From: Woeseiaceae bacterium
GTDB lineage: Bacteria; Pseudomonadota; Gammaproteobacteria; Steroidobacterales; Woeseiaceae
Assembly (NCBI GenBank): GCA_030065915.1
Contig: JASJCQ010000015.1
Span: 124,001 to 188,000, forward strand
Direction of reading: 5' to 3'
Length of the DNA: 64,000 nucleotides
This document shows positions 8,078 through 16,942 of the stretch, piece by piece. Each line of letters starts with the position of its first letter. Position 1 is the stretch's first letter. The notes under the pieces were generated by a model. It was not told the DNA's origin. It saw nothing but the letters and a program-made list of their open reading frames with translations, and did not search any database. The position numbers and the translations under genes are program-made.

Positions 8078-9550
8078 TTACTTGTCCGCGTACCAGGAAC
8101 GCCCGTCGCGATCGAGCAACAGCGAGGAGGCGCTCGGCCCCCAGGTACCGGAAACGTAGGACTCGACATTCTGTCGCGATGATTCCCAGCTTTCGATGAC
8201 CGTGTCGACCCAGTGCCATGCGGCCTCGACCTCGTCGCGTCGCATGAACAGCGCCGGGTTACCGCGCAGGACTTCCATCAGCAGCCGCTCGTAGGCGTCC
8301 GGATACTGGACGCCGAAGGTCTCTTCGAAACTCAGATCCAGCGATACCGAACGAAGGTCGAATCCGCCGGGGCCGGGTTGTTTCGCCATGACCGACAACT
8401 TGACGCCTTCGTCGGGCTGCAGCCTTATCGTCAACCGGTTCGGCTTAACGTTGTACTGCTGCTCCGGGAAGATCGAATGCGGCACGTCCTGGAACTGCAC
8501 GACGATCTCCGAGTGTTTCCTGGTCATGCGCTTGCCCGTACGCAGGTAGAAAGGCACGTTCGACCATCGCCAGTTCTCGATCTCGAGCTTCACGGCGACG
8601 AAAGTCTCGGTCTCACTTTCGGCGCCGCCCAATTCGTTCAGGTATCCGTCTACCGTCTCGCCGTTAATCGCGCCAGGTGAGTACTGACCGCGGACGGTGT
8701 TCTCGCGAACACGATCCGGCCCGATCGGCTTCAGTGCGCGAAGCACCTTGATCTTCTCGTCGCGGACCGCGTCATGATGCAGACTGCTGGGCGCTTCCAT
8801 CGCCACCATGCAGACGAGCTGCAGCAGGTGGTTCTGCACCATGTCCCGGAGCGTTCCGATCTTGTCGAAATACTCGACGCGGTTGCCGACGCCGAGGTCC
8901 TCGGCAACCGTGATCTGGACATGGTCGATCGCGCCGCGACGCCACAGCGGCTCGAACAACGAGTTGGCAAACCGCAGCGCCAGCAGATTTTGCACCGTCT
9001 CCTTTCCGAGGTAGTGGTCGATTCGATAGATCTGGTTCTCGTGGAAGCACTTGCCGATAGCGTCGTTGACCTCACACGCCGACTTGAGATCGTGGCCGAG
9101 CGGCTTCTCGAGGACGATTCGCATCTTCTTGGTGATCAGGCCGTTCTTCTTCAACCCTTTCGCTGTCGTACCGAAGACCGCCGGGGCCGTCGCGAGATAG
9201 GCAACCCGGATACGATCTTCCTTGCCGGACAGCAGCTTCTTCAGTGCCTCCCAGCTGTCGTGCGCGTAGGCATCGACATGGGTGAAATGAATACGCCGGC
9301 TGAACGTCTTCCACTGCTCGGCATCGAAGTCACCTTCGTCGAGGTTGGACTTCAGCGCGCTTTCGACCAGTTCGAGATACTGTTTGCGGCTGTGCTTGCT
9401 CCGGCTCGCCGCGATGATGCGGCTATCGCCGACGAACTGCCCGTCGCGATCCCTGTGATACAGGGCCGGCAGCAGCTTGCGCATCGCCAGGTCGCCGGTG
9501 CCACCAAAAATGATCAGGTCGAATTCGTCGACCGGAACGAAATTTCCCAT
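8078..9550 (-). CDS. zwf: Glucose-6-phosphate 1-dehydrogenase
   Basis: A 490-residue enzyme of the usual length for bacterial Zwf. It oxidises glucose 6-phosphate with NAD(P)+ to 6-phosphogluconolactone. The Rossmann motif IFGGTGDLAMRKLLPALY lies at residues 14-31, EKPLGHD at 148-154, and the active-site signature RIDHYLGKE at 176-184, with the catalytic His and the substrate-binding Lys. It is the first gene of zwf-pgl-edd-glk, divergent from hexR. Operator-like palindromes in the 95-bp gap, one 19 bp upstream of its ATG, point to HexR repression relieved by 2-keto-3-deoxy-6-phosphogluconate, as known in Pseudomonas and Shewanella. Confidence 0.97.
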   Translation of the reverse strand: MGNFVPVDEFDLIIFGGTGDLAMRKLLPALYHRDRDGQFVGDSRIIAASRSKHSRKQYLELVESALKSNLDEGDFDAEQWKTFSRRIHFTHVDAYAHDSWEALKKLLSGKEDRIRVAYLATAPAVFGTTAKGLKKNGLITKKMRIVLEKPLGHDLKSACEVNDAIGKCFHENQIYRIDHYLGKETVQNLLALRFANSLFEPLWRRGAIDHVQITVAEDLGVGNRVEYFDKIGTLRDMVQNHLLQLVCMVAMEAPSSLHHDAVRDEKIKVLRALKPIGPDRVRENTVRGQYSPGAINGETVDGYLNELGGAESETETFVAVKLEIENWRWSNVPFYLRTGKRMTRKHSEIVVQFQDVPHSIFPEQQYNVKPNRLTIRLQPDEGVKLSVMAKQPGPGGFDLRSVSLDLSFEETFGVQYPDAYERLLMEVLRGNPALFMRRDEVEAAWHWVDTVIESWESSRQNVESYVSGTWGPSASSLLLDRDGRSWYADK

Positions 9551-9568
9551 GATTAGCTCCCGTTAACC

Positions 9569-9583
9569 TGTAACTTTACTACG
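9569..9583. promoter_or_regulatory. Putative HexR operator, zwf-proximal
   Basis: TGTAACTTTACTACG matches the known gammaproteobacterial HexR consensus (TGTAAT-wwww-ATTACA type) in its two half-sites around an AT centre. It lies 19 bp upstream of the zwf start codon, in the zwf-hexR gap. The assignment rests on position next to hexR plus the motif. Confidence 0.7.
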
Positions 9584-9631
9584 TGACGCCCGAAATCACG
9601 ACTAATGAATTCGATTTCAATAGGGTTTTCT

Positions 9632-9646
9632 TGTAGTTTTGCTACA
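9632..9646. promoter_or_regulatory. Putative HexR operator overlapping the hexR start codon
   Basis: TGTAGTTTTGCTACA is a strong inverted repeat (TGTAG and CTACA arms) of the HexR type. Its last base is the A of the hexR ATG. This arrangement predicts tight autorepression and leaves no room for a Shine-Dalgarno sequence. Confidence 0.75.
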
Positions 9647-10479
9647 TGCTTCAACTGATCGAAAATCGCTTGGGCAATCTCAGCCCCGCCGAGTCTCTCG
9701 TTGCCCGGTGGATTCTCGCGCACCCGCGGGACGCGGCAAACTCGACGCTTGCAGCCGTCGCCGCCGCCTGCGAGGTCAGTGAGCCAACGGTCATCCGGTT
9801 TTGCCGGCATCTGGGCCTCGGGGGTTTTCGCGACCTGACGCTGAGGCTGACCGAATCGCTCAGTCAGCCTTCCTCGTTCGTGCACCGCGATGTGAGCCGG
9901 GACGACTCGATCCAGGACGCGGCAGCCAAGGTCATGGACTCGGCGATCCGGACGCTCGTCAGTCAGCGCTCGCTGATTCGTAATGTCGACATTGGCGGGG
10001 CCGCCCGGATCCTGGGGCAAGCGAGACAGATCATCTTTGCCGGCATCGGCGGATCCGGCCACGTATCTGACGACGCGCAGCACAAGTTCTTCCGGCTGGG
10101 TATCCCATGCTCTGCGCTGTCGGATCCGCCGAGTATTCAACAGTTTGGAGCGATCGCCGAGAACGGCGACGTACTCGTACTCACCTCTAACAGCGGGCAG
10201 TGGCCGGAGCTGATTGCCGCGGCCTCGATGTCGCGGCAGCGCGGCGCCGCGGTCATCGCGTTGACCGACCCCACGTCCGAGCTGGCCTCCGCGGCGGACA
10301 TTCTCATTCCCTGCGGCTCCCAGGATGAAACCAGCGTTTATACGCCGCGAAACTCGCGACTCGCCCAGCTGGCCATCCTGGACGTCCTCCAGGTTGCAAC
10401 CGCGCTGGAGCTCGGTGACGCGGCGGCGAACCGTCTGCGTCGCACCAAATTGGCGCTGAGCGGCGATTTAACTGCGTGA
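9646..10479 (+). CDS. hexR: HexR-type RpiR-family transcriptional regulator
   Basis: A 277-residue DNA-binding regulator. The N-terminal RpiR helix-turn-helix domain (about 1-75) contains VSEPTVIRFCRHLGLGGFRDLTLRL, the typical HexR recognition region. A sugar-phosphate isomerase (SIS) domain at about 110-245 has AGIGGSGHVSDDAQHKF and TSNSGQW and would bind the effector 2-keto-3-deoxy-6-phosphogluconate. Divergence from zwf and two operator-like palindromes support the HexR assignment over other RpiR members. The N-terminus MLQLIENRLGNLSPAES aligns with that of known HexR proteins, so the ATG at 9646 is probably correct even though no ribosome binding site precedes it. A short CCCCT/AGGGG hairpin (10481-10500) without a U-tract follows the stop codon. 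Confidence 0.92.
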   Translation: MLQLIENRLGNLSPAESLVARWILAHPRDAANSTLAAVAAACEVSEPTVIRFCRHLGLGGFRDLTLRLTESLSQPSSFVHRDVSRDDSIQDAAAKVMDSAIRTLVSQRSLIRNVDIGGAARILGQARQIIFAGIGGSGHVSDDAQHKFFRLGIPCSALSDPPSIQQFGAIAENGDVLVLTSNSGQWPELIAAASMSRQRGAAVIALTDPTSELASAADILIPCGSQDETSVYTPRNSRLAQLAILDVLQVATALELGDAAANRLRRTKLALSGDLTA

Positions 10480-10571
10480 ACCCCTGAGTTAGGATAGGGG
10501 CGAACCTGCCACAGCCACGGATGTTGGCGAGGCGCCGGGTATCGCCGGGCGGCGATGACGCCGGAAATGCA

Positions 10572-11672
10572 ATGACGCGCAGCCGGACACTGATGTCGGA
10601 AACCACGGAAAACTCTTCACCAGAACGCAAGCTTCGGGTCGAGAACCCGACCTCGCGTGATATTGCGGACATCGCCGGCGTGTCGCAGGCGACCGTGTCT
10701 CGCGCGCTCAGGGACAGCCCGCTGGTACGAAAAGAGACGCGCGAACGCATCCAGGCTATCGCCAGGGAGCTGAATTACTTCGTCAATCGCAATGCCGCCG
10801 GCCTTCGCACCCACCAGAGCAACACGATTGCTCTGCTGATGTTCGACGACGCCAGCGAGGGCGAAGATACGTCGCAGAACCTGTTCCTGTTATCGATGCT
10901 CGATGCGATCACGCGGGCCGCCGCGCGCTACGGCTACGACGTGCTGGTGTCGTTGCAGCAGCTGCACGATGACTGGCACATCGAGTACCAGGCGAGCCAC
11001 CGCGCCGATGGACTGATCCTGCTCGGTTATGGCGACTACGTGGAGTACCGCGAGAAGCTTGAGGCGCTATCGAGGGCGAACACCCGGTTCATGATCTGGG
11101 GACCGGTGGTCAAGGACCAGCCCGGTCATTCGTTCGGCTGCGACAATGATAACGGCGGCTACCAGGCAACCGGCCACCTGATTTCCCTGGGTCGCAAGAA
11201 CATCGCGCTTATCGGCAGCACTTCCCGACGCAGCCCCGAGCTGGCTGCCCGATACACGGGCTACGTGCGCGCGCTAGAGGACGCAGGCCTCGAAGAGAAT
11301 CCCAAGCTCGTGCTGACGGCGCAGAACTCTGAGCAACAGGGTTATGCTGCCGCGATCGATCTGCTGGAGTCCGGCGAACCCTTCGACGCCATCTTTGCCG
11401 TGACCGACCTTATCGCGATCGGCGCCATGCGCGCCTTGCAGGACAACGGGATTTCGGTACCGGAAGACGTCAGCATCGTCGGATTCGATGACATGCCGCT
11501 CGCCGCGCACGTCAGTCCTGCGCTGACCACGGTTCAGCAGAATGCCCGCTTCGGCGCCGAGGGGCTGGTTCGCGGAATCGTCGGCATGATCGAGGGCAAA
11601 CCGGTTTCCTCGACGTTGATGGCGCCAAAGCTGGTCGTCAGACAGTCCTGCGGCGCCATCAGGAACGACTAG
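10572..11672 (+). CDS. LacI-family regulator, probable maltodextrin-locus repressor
   Basis: About 366 residues from the ATG at 10572, which has GGA 7 bp upstream. The in-frame ATG at 10593 is equally possible, and the frame is open back to 10521. The helix-turn-helix RDIADIAGVSQATVSRALRD is classic LacI, followed by the hinge ELNYFVNRNAAGLRT. The remainder is a periplasmic-binding-protein-like effector domain ending VSIVGFDDMPLA...LTTVQQNARFGAEGL. It converges with the MFS sugar transporter gene (4-bp overlap) and is the only LacI protein in the maltodextrin region. It is therefore the likely reader of the TGAATACGTATTCA palindromes at 16.8 and 28.15 kb. The effector is presumably maltose or a related glucoside; this is inference from context. 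Confidence 0.88.
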   Translation: MTRSRTLMSETTENSSPERKLRVENPTSRDIADIAGVSQATVSRALRDSPLVRKETRERIQAIARELNYFVNRNAAGLRTHQSNTIALLMFDDASEGEDTSQNLFLLSMLDAITRAAARYGYDVLVSLQQLHDDWHIEYQASHRADGLILLGYGDYVEYREKLEALSRANTRFMIWGPVVKDQPGHSFGCDNDNGGYQATGHLISLGRKNIALIGSTSRRSPELAARYTGYVRALEDAGLEENPKLVLTAQNSEQQGYAAAIDLLESGEPFDAIFAVTDLIAIGAMRALQDNGISVPEDVSIVGFDDMPLAAHVSPALTTVQQNARFGAEGLVRGIVGMIEGKPVSSTLMAPKLVVRQSCGAIRND

Positions 11673-13171
11673 CTGGGCTCCGCCTCCTTATCGACAAGCA
11701 TCGCAGCGGCGCCGGCGATGACCATCAGAACGCCGCCGATCATATACGCGAAGATCGCAGATCCGTCGAACAGCCAGCCCACGACGAGACCCAGGATGCT
11801 CGCGGCAACGAGCTGCGGAATGACGATGAAGAAGTTGAAGATTCCCATGTAAACGCCCATCTTGTGAGACGGCAGGTTGCTCGACAGCAGCGCGTAAGGC
11901 AACGACAGAATCGAGGCCCACGCGATGCCCACGCCGACCATCGGGATCAACAGCATCTTCGGATCGCTGATGAAGTAAAAGCTGATCAGGCTCACTCCGC
12001 CGATGCACATGTTAACGAAGTGGCTGGCGCGACAGCCGAGCTTGGCCGCCATGATCGGAATGGCTATCGCCGCCAGGGCCGCGAAACCGTTGTATGCGCC
12101 GAACAGCACGCCGACCCAGTCGGCGCCGTTGTTATAGGCGGCCGACGCCGTGTCCGTTGTCCCGAAGTGATGCTTCGTGACCGCGGCAGTGCCATAGATC
12201 CACATCGCGAACAGCGCGAACCACTGGAAGAACTGGACGACGGCCAGTTGTTTCATGACGCGCGGCATATGAAAGAGATCGTGCATGATCTCAACCATGC
12301 CGTTCTGTGTGTGACCGGCATTTTGCAGCCAGCCGGTCGCGATCTGCAGCAGACCGAAGGCCGCGAAGCCACCCGCCATGACGTACAGCTCCTTCTCCAG
12401 TCCGAGCGTCGTGATGGCGATCCACCCGGCTACGCCGACAACGGCCCAGATAACGCCTCCACCCAAATACTTGCTCGACGGACGCTGCCGCGTGTCGTCT
12501 GCCACGTGCTCCGGCGGCCGCGCCGCGTCAAAAGCCGCCAGTTCCTCGGGCGAATATTCCTTGGTACGAAACACCGTCCACATGACGGCGACGAAGAACG
12601 CGATACCGCCAAGGTAGAAGGAGAGTTTTACGGACTCCGGGATCACCCCGGGCGGTGCCGTGTTACTCACGTCGAACCAGTTCGTCATCATCCAGGGCAG
12701 CGCCGAGGCGACGACGGCGCCGATACCGATGAAGAAGGACTGCATCGCGAAGCCCTTGGTGCGCTGACGCTCCGGCAACATGTCGCCGACGAACGCACGG
12801 AATGGCTCCATAGAAATATTGATGCTGGCGTCCATGACCCAGAGCATGCCGGCGGCGATCCACAAGGTGGGCGAGTTCGGCATCGCAAACAGTGCCAGCG
12901 AGGCCAGGATCGCGCCGACCGTGAAATACGGGCGACGTCGTCCGAAGCGCCCCCAGGTGCGGTCGCTCATGTAACCGATGATCGGCTGCACAATGAGCCC
13001 GGTCAGCGGAGCGGCGACCCACAGGATGGGCAGGTCTTCAACCTCGGCACCGAGCGTCTGGAAGATGCGGCTGACGTTGGCGTTCTGCAATGCAAAGCCG
13101 AACTGAATGCCAAGAAAGCCGAAGCACATGTTCCATATCTGCCAGAAAGAGAGAGCCGGTTTTTTCTGCAT
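11669..13171 (-). CDS. MFS sugar transporter, GPH-like maltose permease
   Basis: A 500-residue inner-membrane transporter with about 12 membrane segments. The loop DRTWGRFGRRRPYF between helices 2 and 3 carries the MFS/GPH signature. The sequence resembles the maltose permeases MalA/MalY described in Caulobacter and Xanthomonas maltodextrin loci, so uptake of maltose or short maltodextrins from the periplasm is likely. A long cytoplasmic loop (about 205-230) separates the two halves. It starts 3 bp after the GH97 stop codon and is the last gene of the halogenase-GH97-MFS operon. Its 3' end overlaps the LacI gene by 4 bp. Confidence 0.87.
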   Translation of the reverse strand: MQKKPALSFWQIWNMCFGFLGIQFGFALQNANVSRIFQTLGAEVEDLPILWVAAPLTGLIVQPIIGYMSDRTWGRFGRRRPYFTVGAILASLALFAMPNSPTLWIAAGMLWVMDASINISMEPFRAFVGDMLPERQRTKGFAMQSFFIGIGAVVASALPWMMTNWFDVSNTAPPGVIPESVKLSFYLGGIAFFVAVMWTVFRTKEYSPEELAAFDAARPPEHVADDTRQRPSSKYLGGGVIWAVVGVAGWIAITTLGLEKELYVMAGGFAAFGLLQIATGWLQNAGHTQNGMVEIMHDLFHMPRVMKQLAVVQFFQWFALFAMWIYGTAAVTKHHFGTTDTASAAYNNGADWVGVLFGAYNGFAALAAIAIPIMAAKLGCRASHFVNMCIGGVSLISFYFISDPKMLLIPMVGVGIAWASILSLPYALLSSNLPSHKMGVYMGIFNFFIVIPQLVAASILGLVVGWLFDGSAIFAYMIGGVLMVIAGAAAMLVDKEAEPS

Positions 13172-13174
13172 GGT

Positions 13175-15196
13175 TTATTCCTCAGGCTCGATGCGGATCG
13201 CTGCGCCGCCCCCGGGCGCCAGCGCTAATTCGAGCGTGTCTTCCTTTCCAACGGTGCTCTGCCGGATAACGTATTCATACGGGCTCGACTCCCAGTGCGC
13301 GTCCGGGCCATCGCCGTAGACGGTGGCCCGATAGCTTCGATCGCCGTCGAGGAAGCCTAGCGGCAGTGAGAGGCTGCGAGCTTGCTCATCGGTTATCGCA
13401 CCGATGTACCAGTCGTCGCCGCCGCGCTCCTTGCGCGCAAACGCGACGAAGTCACCGACCTCACCCGCCAGCGCGATGCTCTGCTCCCAGTCCGTCGGCA
13501 CGTCGACGATGAACTGGAAGGCGTCCCGATATCGCTCATAATTCTCACGCATATCGGGGACCATCTGGATCGGGCTGTAGATCGTTACGTACAACGCGAG
13601 TTGTTTCGCCAGCGTCGTCTGTACTCGCCTGGGCTTATTGTCGATCTCGAAATCGAGGTCGAAGACGCCGGGCGTGAAGTCCATCGGTCCGGCCAGTAGT
13701 CGCGTATAGGCGAGCATGACTTCATGTTCGGGCGGGTTGCCCGGGTTGCCCCAGACGTTGAATTCCTGTCCGCGCGAACCCTCACGTGACAGCCAGTTGG
13801 GATAAGTGCGGCGCAGGCCCGTGTCCTTGACTGGTTCGTGCGTGTTGACGCTGATACGACGCTGCGCCGCCTTCCGGATATTGGTCAGGTGATGACGAAC
13901 GGCGAACTGGCCATCCTTGTGCTCGAGGTGCGTCTGCCCTTCTTCGTCAACGCGTTTCAAAGAGCCGGTGCGGCCGACGTAGCCTGTCTTGACCTGCCGG
14001 ACGGCGTGTCGCTCGAGCAGGTCGAGCGCCTCATCCATCTGCTCCTCGTAGTGCGTGACATGCCCGCCGGTCTCATGGTGGCCGACCAGCCGCAGGCCTT
14101 TCTCACGCGCGTACCTCGCCACTGCTGCAAGGTCGAAGTCCGGCGCCGCCTTCGTCAGGTCCTGGGTCGGCTCGCCTACGTAGTCGCCGTCCCAACCCAC
14201 GTTCCAGCCCTCTACCAGGACACCGTCGATGCCGTACTCGGCGGCGAAGTCGATCTTCGCCTTCGCTGCGGCGGTGGTCGCCGCGTGGCGTGGACCGCTG
14301 CTCCAGGTGCCGAGCCCCCGATGGATCTCCCACCAGATGCCCGCGTACTTGCCGGGCTCCACCCACGACACGTCGCCAAGCACGTTGGGTTCATTGAGGT
14401 TCAGAATCAGGCTGGAATCGAGCAACCCCATTGCAGACCGCGCCAGCTGGATCGTACGCCACGGCGACTCAAACGGTAACGAGACCTTGGCCTTTGTGCC
14501 GTCCGACCACGGGCGCAGGTCAACATCGAACTGACCGTCGCCGGCGGCGATCAGGCGGTAGGCCGGATAGTCGACAAGAGCCGCCTCGTGCAGGGAAAGG
14601 TGCGCTCCATTGTCGAGGCGCAGCGTCATCGGCGTGTGCGCCGTCGTCACCTCGTCGATCGCGGTCGCCTGGTATAAGTGCTCATACCCCTCGTGGCCGT
14701 CCCCGGTCTGCCAGAACGCTGTCCCGGCACGGTTGATAACGAACTGAGTCAGCTCATCGATCGTCCGGATAGCGAGACCGTCCTGCTCGGGAATCTCATA
14801 GCGAAATGCGAGCCCGTCGTCGAAGACCCGTACGTGGACCGCCATCTCGAATTCGGCGAAGCGCAGCGAGTAGACTGCTTCGTTGTAATGATCGCGGACA
14901 AACCGTCGCTCGCCCCAGGGCTGCTCCCACGTCGCATCGTTGGACCTGCGCGCCACATCGATCCGGCTCAGTCCCCTGGAGAAGTTGTCGCTATCGTCCG
15001 TTGTTAAGCCCAATCTCGACTCGGCGATGATCTCCTCGTCGTCGAGCGTGACGGTGTAGACCGGATAGCGGCCGGACGGATCTTCCGATTGGGCGAAAGA
15101 AAGCTGGAATTGAATGCTGCCGTCCGGCGAACTGACGCCCTCCGCCCCTGCCGCCAGCGACAGCATTGCGAGCAGGACGCCGATACCGAGCCTCAC
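13175..15196 (-). CDS. GH97 alpha-glucosidase, SusB-like, secreted
   Basis: A 673-residue enzyme with a Sec signal peptide (cleavage near AAGAEG, about residue 18). It has the three-part GH97 layout: an N-terminal beta-sandwich (about 20-270), a TIM barrel (about 280-560) and a C-terminal beta domain. Glu375 (GHHETGG), Glu454 (NTHEP) and Glu478 (GQEFN) occupy positions expected for the two bases and the acid of inverting GH97 enzymes such as SusB. It is therefore likely to release glucose from the non-reducing end of maltodextrins in the periplasm. It follows the halogenase gene with a 4-bp overlap and precedes the MFS permease by 3 bp, which couples periplasmic hydrolysis to uptake. Confidence 0.9.
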   Translation of the reverse strand: MRLGIGVLLAMLSLAAGAEGVSSPDGSIQFQLSFAQSEDPSGRYPVYTVTLDDEEIIAESRLGLTTDDSDNFSRGLSRIDVARRSNDATWEQPWGERRFVRDHYNEAVYSLRFAEFEMAVHVRVFDDGLAFRYEIPEQDGLAIRTIDELTQFVINRAGTAFWQTGDGHEGYEHLYQATAIDEVTTAHTPMTLRLDNGAHLSLHEAALVDYPAYRLIAAGDGQFDVDLRPWSDGTKAKVSLPFESPWRTIQLARSAMGLLDSSLILNLNEPNVLGDVSWVEPGKYAGIWWEIHRGLGTWSSGPRHAATTAAAKAKIDFAAEYGIDGVLVEGWNVGWDGDYVGEPTQDLTKAAPDFDLAAVARYAREKGLRLVGHHETGGHVTHYEEQMDEALDLLERHAVRQVKTGYVGRTGSLKRVDEEGQTHLEHKDGQFAVRHHLTNIRKAAQRRISVNTHEPVKDTGLRRTYPNWLSREGSRGQEFNVWGNPGNPPEHEVMLAYTRLLAGPMDFTPGVFDLDFEIDNKPRRVQTTLAKQLALYVTIYSPIQMVPDMRENYERYRDAFQFIVDVPTDWEQSIALAGEVGDFVAFARKERGGDDWYIGAITDEQARSLSLPLGFLDGDRSYRATVYGDGPDAHWESSPYEYVIRQSTVGKEDTLELALAPGGGAAIRIEPEE

Positions 15197-16707
15197 GCAG
15201 GCTCCGCCCTGCAGTGATGATTGATGTAGTCACGATGATCGGGCATGACGCTCGCCGCTTCTCGCATGACGCGCCGGAGGCCTTCGAGACGCGCCGCTGC
15301 ATCGACATGACTCCTCTGGTCGGTCAGCGGATCGTAGCGCTCAGGCGTGACAAACTGGCCGATGAATACGGCCAGCCAACTCGGATTCTGGAACAGCTCG
15401 ATACCGGTAGAGACAAGGCGACCGTATGACCGGAAGTGGTCGATCTTGTATTGCAGGCTGTCCGGGATCGACATCGATGCGCAGTACTGCCAGAGCGGCG
15501 AATCATCTCGTTCCGTCGCGCAGTAGTGCAGGATCAGGAAATCGCGAACCGTTTCGTATTCGGCCTGCGTCAGGCGGTTGTACTCGTCGATGGCCAGCGG
15601 ATCGAGATTGCGGTCGGGGAACAGGGCCAGCAATCGGGTGATGCCCGTCTGGATCAGGTGCAGGCTGGTCGACTCCAGCGGCTCCATGAAGCCTGCCGAG
15701 AGGCCGATGGCCACGACATTCCTGTTCCAGAATTTCTTGCGTCGGCCGGTCTTGAAGTACAGGAAACGCGGGTCAGTGATCGGATCGCCGTCGAGATTGT
15801 CGAGCAGCGTCTGCGCCGCCTCGTCCTCGGAGATGAACCGACTGCAGTGCACATAGCCGTTGCCAATGCGGTGCTGAAGCGGGATGCGCCACTGCCACCC
15901 GGCCTTGTGCGCTGTCGAACGGGTATACGGCGTGAACTCTCCGCCGTGCGTGCATTGCACCGCCACTGCCCTGTCGCAGGGCAGCCAGTGCGTCCAGTCG
16001 ACGTAGCCTGTCTCAAGCGCATCCTCGATGAGCAACCCGCGAAAGCCGGTACAGTCGACGAAAAATTCCGCTGCGACGGAATCGCCATTGTCCAGCGTCA
16101 CCGAAAGCACGTTGCCCGTCTCCGGGTCCAGCTCGACGTTGTCGATCTTGCCCTCGATCCGGGTGACCCCGAGATTCTCGGAGAACTCACGCAGGAAGGC
16201 CGCGTACATACCGGCGTCGAAGTGGTAGGCGTAGTCGAAGGTCGACTGGACCATGCGTGGGTCGCGGGTCGGCCGGTCGAACTTGCAGTCGCGGGCCGCG
16301 ACCCATGCCATGCAGTGATCGTCCAACACGCTGGGGTCGCCGTTGGCTTTCGCCCGCAGCCAGTGATGGTGCAATGGCACCATATCGAATTCGGCACCGT
16401 ACGGCCCGAACGGGTGGAAGTAGGTGTGCCCTTCACGGGCCCAGTCGACGAACTGGATGCCGAGCTTGTAGGTACCCTGTGTCCGTCTCAGGAAGTCATA
16501 CTCATCGATGCCGAGGCGCTGGTTGAACAGCCGTATCGGCGGGATCGTCGCCTCACCGACGCCGACGGTACCGATCTGGTCGGATTCGACCAGTGTTATC
16601 TTGCAGTCCCCGCGGACCGCATTCGATAACGCGGCTGCCGTCATCCAGCCGGCAGAACCGCCGCCGATGACAGCAATGTGCCTTAGGCTGTCGCCCGAAT
16701 TTCCCAT
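15193..16707 (-). CDS. Flavin-dependent tryptophan-halogenase homologue 1
   Basis: A 504-residue protein of the tryptophan halogenase family (PF04820). The FAD-binding GGGSAGW is at residues 15-21. The catalytic Lys that carries the halogen in PrnA and RebH is present as Lys81 (GTYKLGI). The family-defining WxWxIP motif is WQWRIP at 271-276, and the active-site Glu is in MEPLEST (Glu345). All residues needed for halogenation are thus present. The substrate is unknown, and no tryptophan-derived biosynthetic genes lie nearby. It is the first gene of the operon with GH97 and the MFS permease, and it faces the GH13 gene across a gap with the LacI-type palindrome. A FADH2-supplying flavin reductase is not seen in the window. 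Confidence 0.9.
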   Translation of the reverse strand: MGNSGDSLRHIAVIGGGSAGWMTAAALSNAVRGDCKITLVESDQIGTVGVGEATIPPIRLFNQRLGIDEYDFLRRTQGTYKLGIQFVDWAREGHTYFHPFGPYGAEFDMVPLHHHWLRAKANGDPSVLDDHCMAWVAARDCKFDRPTRDPRMVQSTFDYAYHFDAGMYAAFLREFSENLGVTRIEGKIDNVELDPETGNVLSVTLDNGDSVAAEFFVDCTGFRGLLIEDALETGYVDWTHWLPCDRAVAVQCTHGGEFTPYTRSTAHKAGWQWRIPLQHRIGNGYVHCSRFISEDEAAQTLLDNLDGDPITDPRFLYFKTGRRKKFWNRNVVAIGLSAGFMEPLESTSLHLIQTGITRLLALFPDRNLDPLAIDEYNRLTQAEYETVRDFLILHYCATERDDSPLWQYCASMSIPDSLQYKIDHFRSYGRLVSTGIELFQNPSWLAVFIGQFVTPERYDPLTDQRSHVDAAARLEGLRRVMREAASVMPDHRDYINHHCRAEPA

Positions 16708-16812
16708 CGATCCCCCCGCAGGCCGGTACGCAACGGCCTGTCATCAGCAGCCTGGCGAACCCCCTCGCCCAGCCGTTTTTCAGTTTAGCAACAAGGGCTT
16801 CCGTGTCACCGA

Positions 16813-16826
16813 TGAATACGTATTCA
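16813..16826. promoter_or_regulatory. Perfect 14-bp palindrome, probable LacI-type operator
   Basis: TGAATACGTATTCA is a perfect palindrome with the central CG step typical of LacI-family operators. It lies in the 235-bp gap between the divergent halogenase 1 and GH13 genes, 106 bp and 117 bp from their starts. Two near-copies occur upstream of the TonB receptor. The LacI-type gene at 10572 is the obvious candidate to bind it. Confidence 0.75.
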
Positions 16827-16942
16827 GTACCGGAGCCTTCAGCGACTGTCTAGAATACCGGTGGGGGTATAGACTGCAAGCGTCCGTTTGGCATGCTGTT
16901 TTGCCCGCCGTGAACCGGCCGGTCATTGCTAAAGGAGCTAAC

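Noticed and set aside
15436-16629. 397-codon open frame on the plus strand
   Set aside because: It is antisense to halogenase 1, whose cofactor and catalytic motifs are intact.
16508-16942. N-terminal extension of the GH13 gene to 16508
   Set aside because: The extension overlaps the divergent halogenase gene and the operator, shows no domain, and would place the signal peptide internally; a good ribosome site precedes the ATG at 16943.
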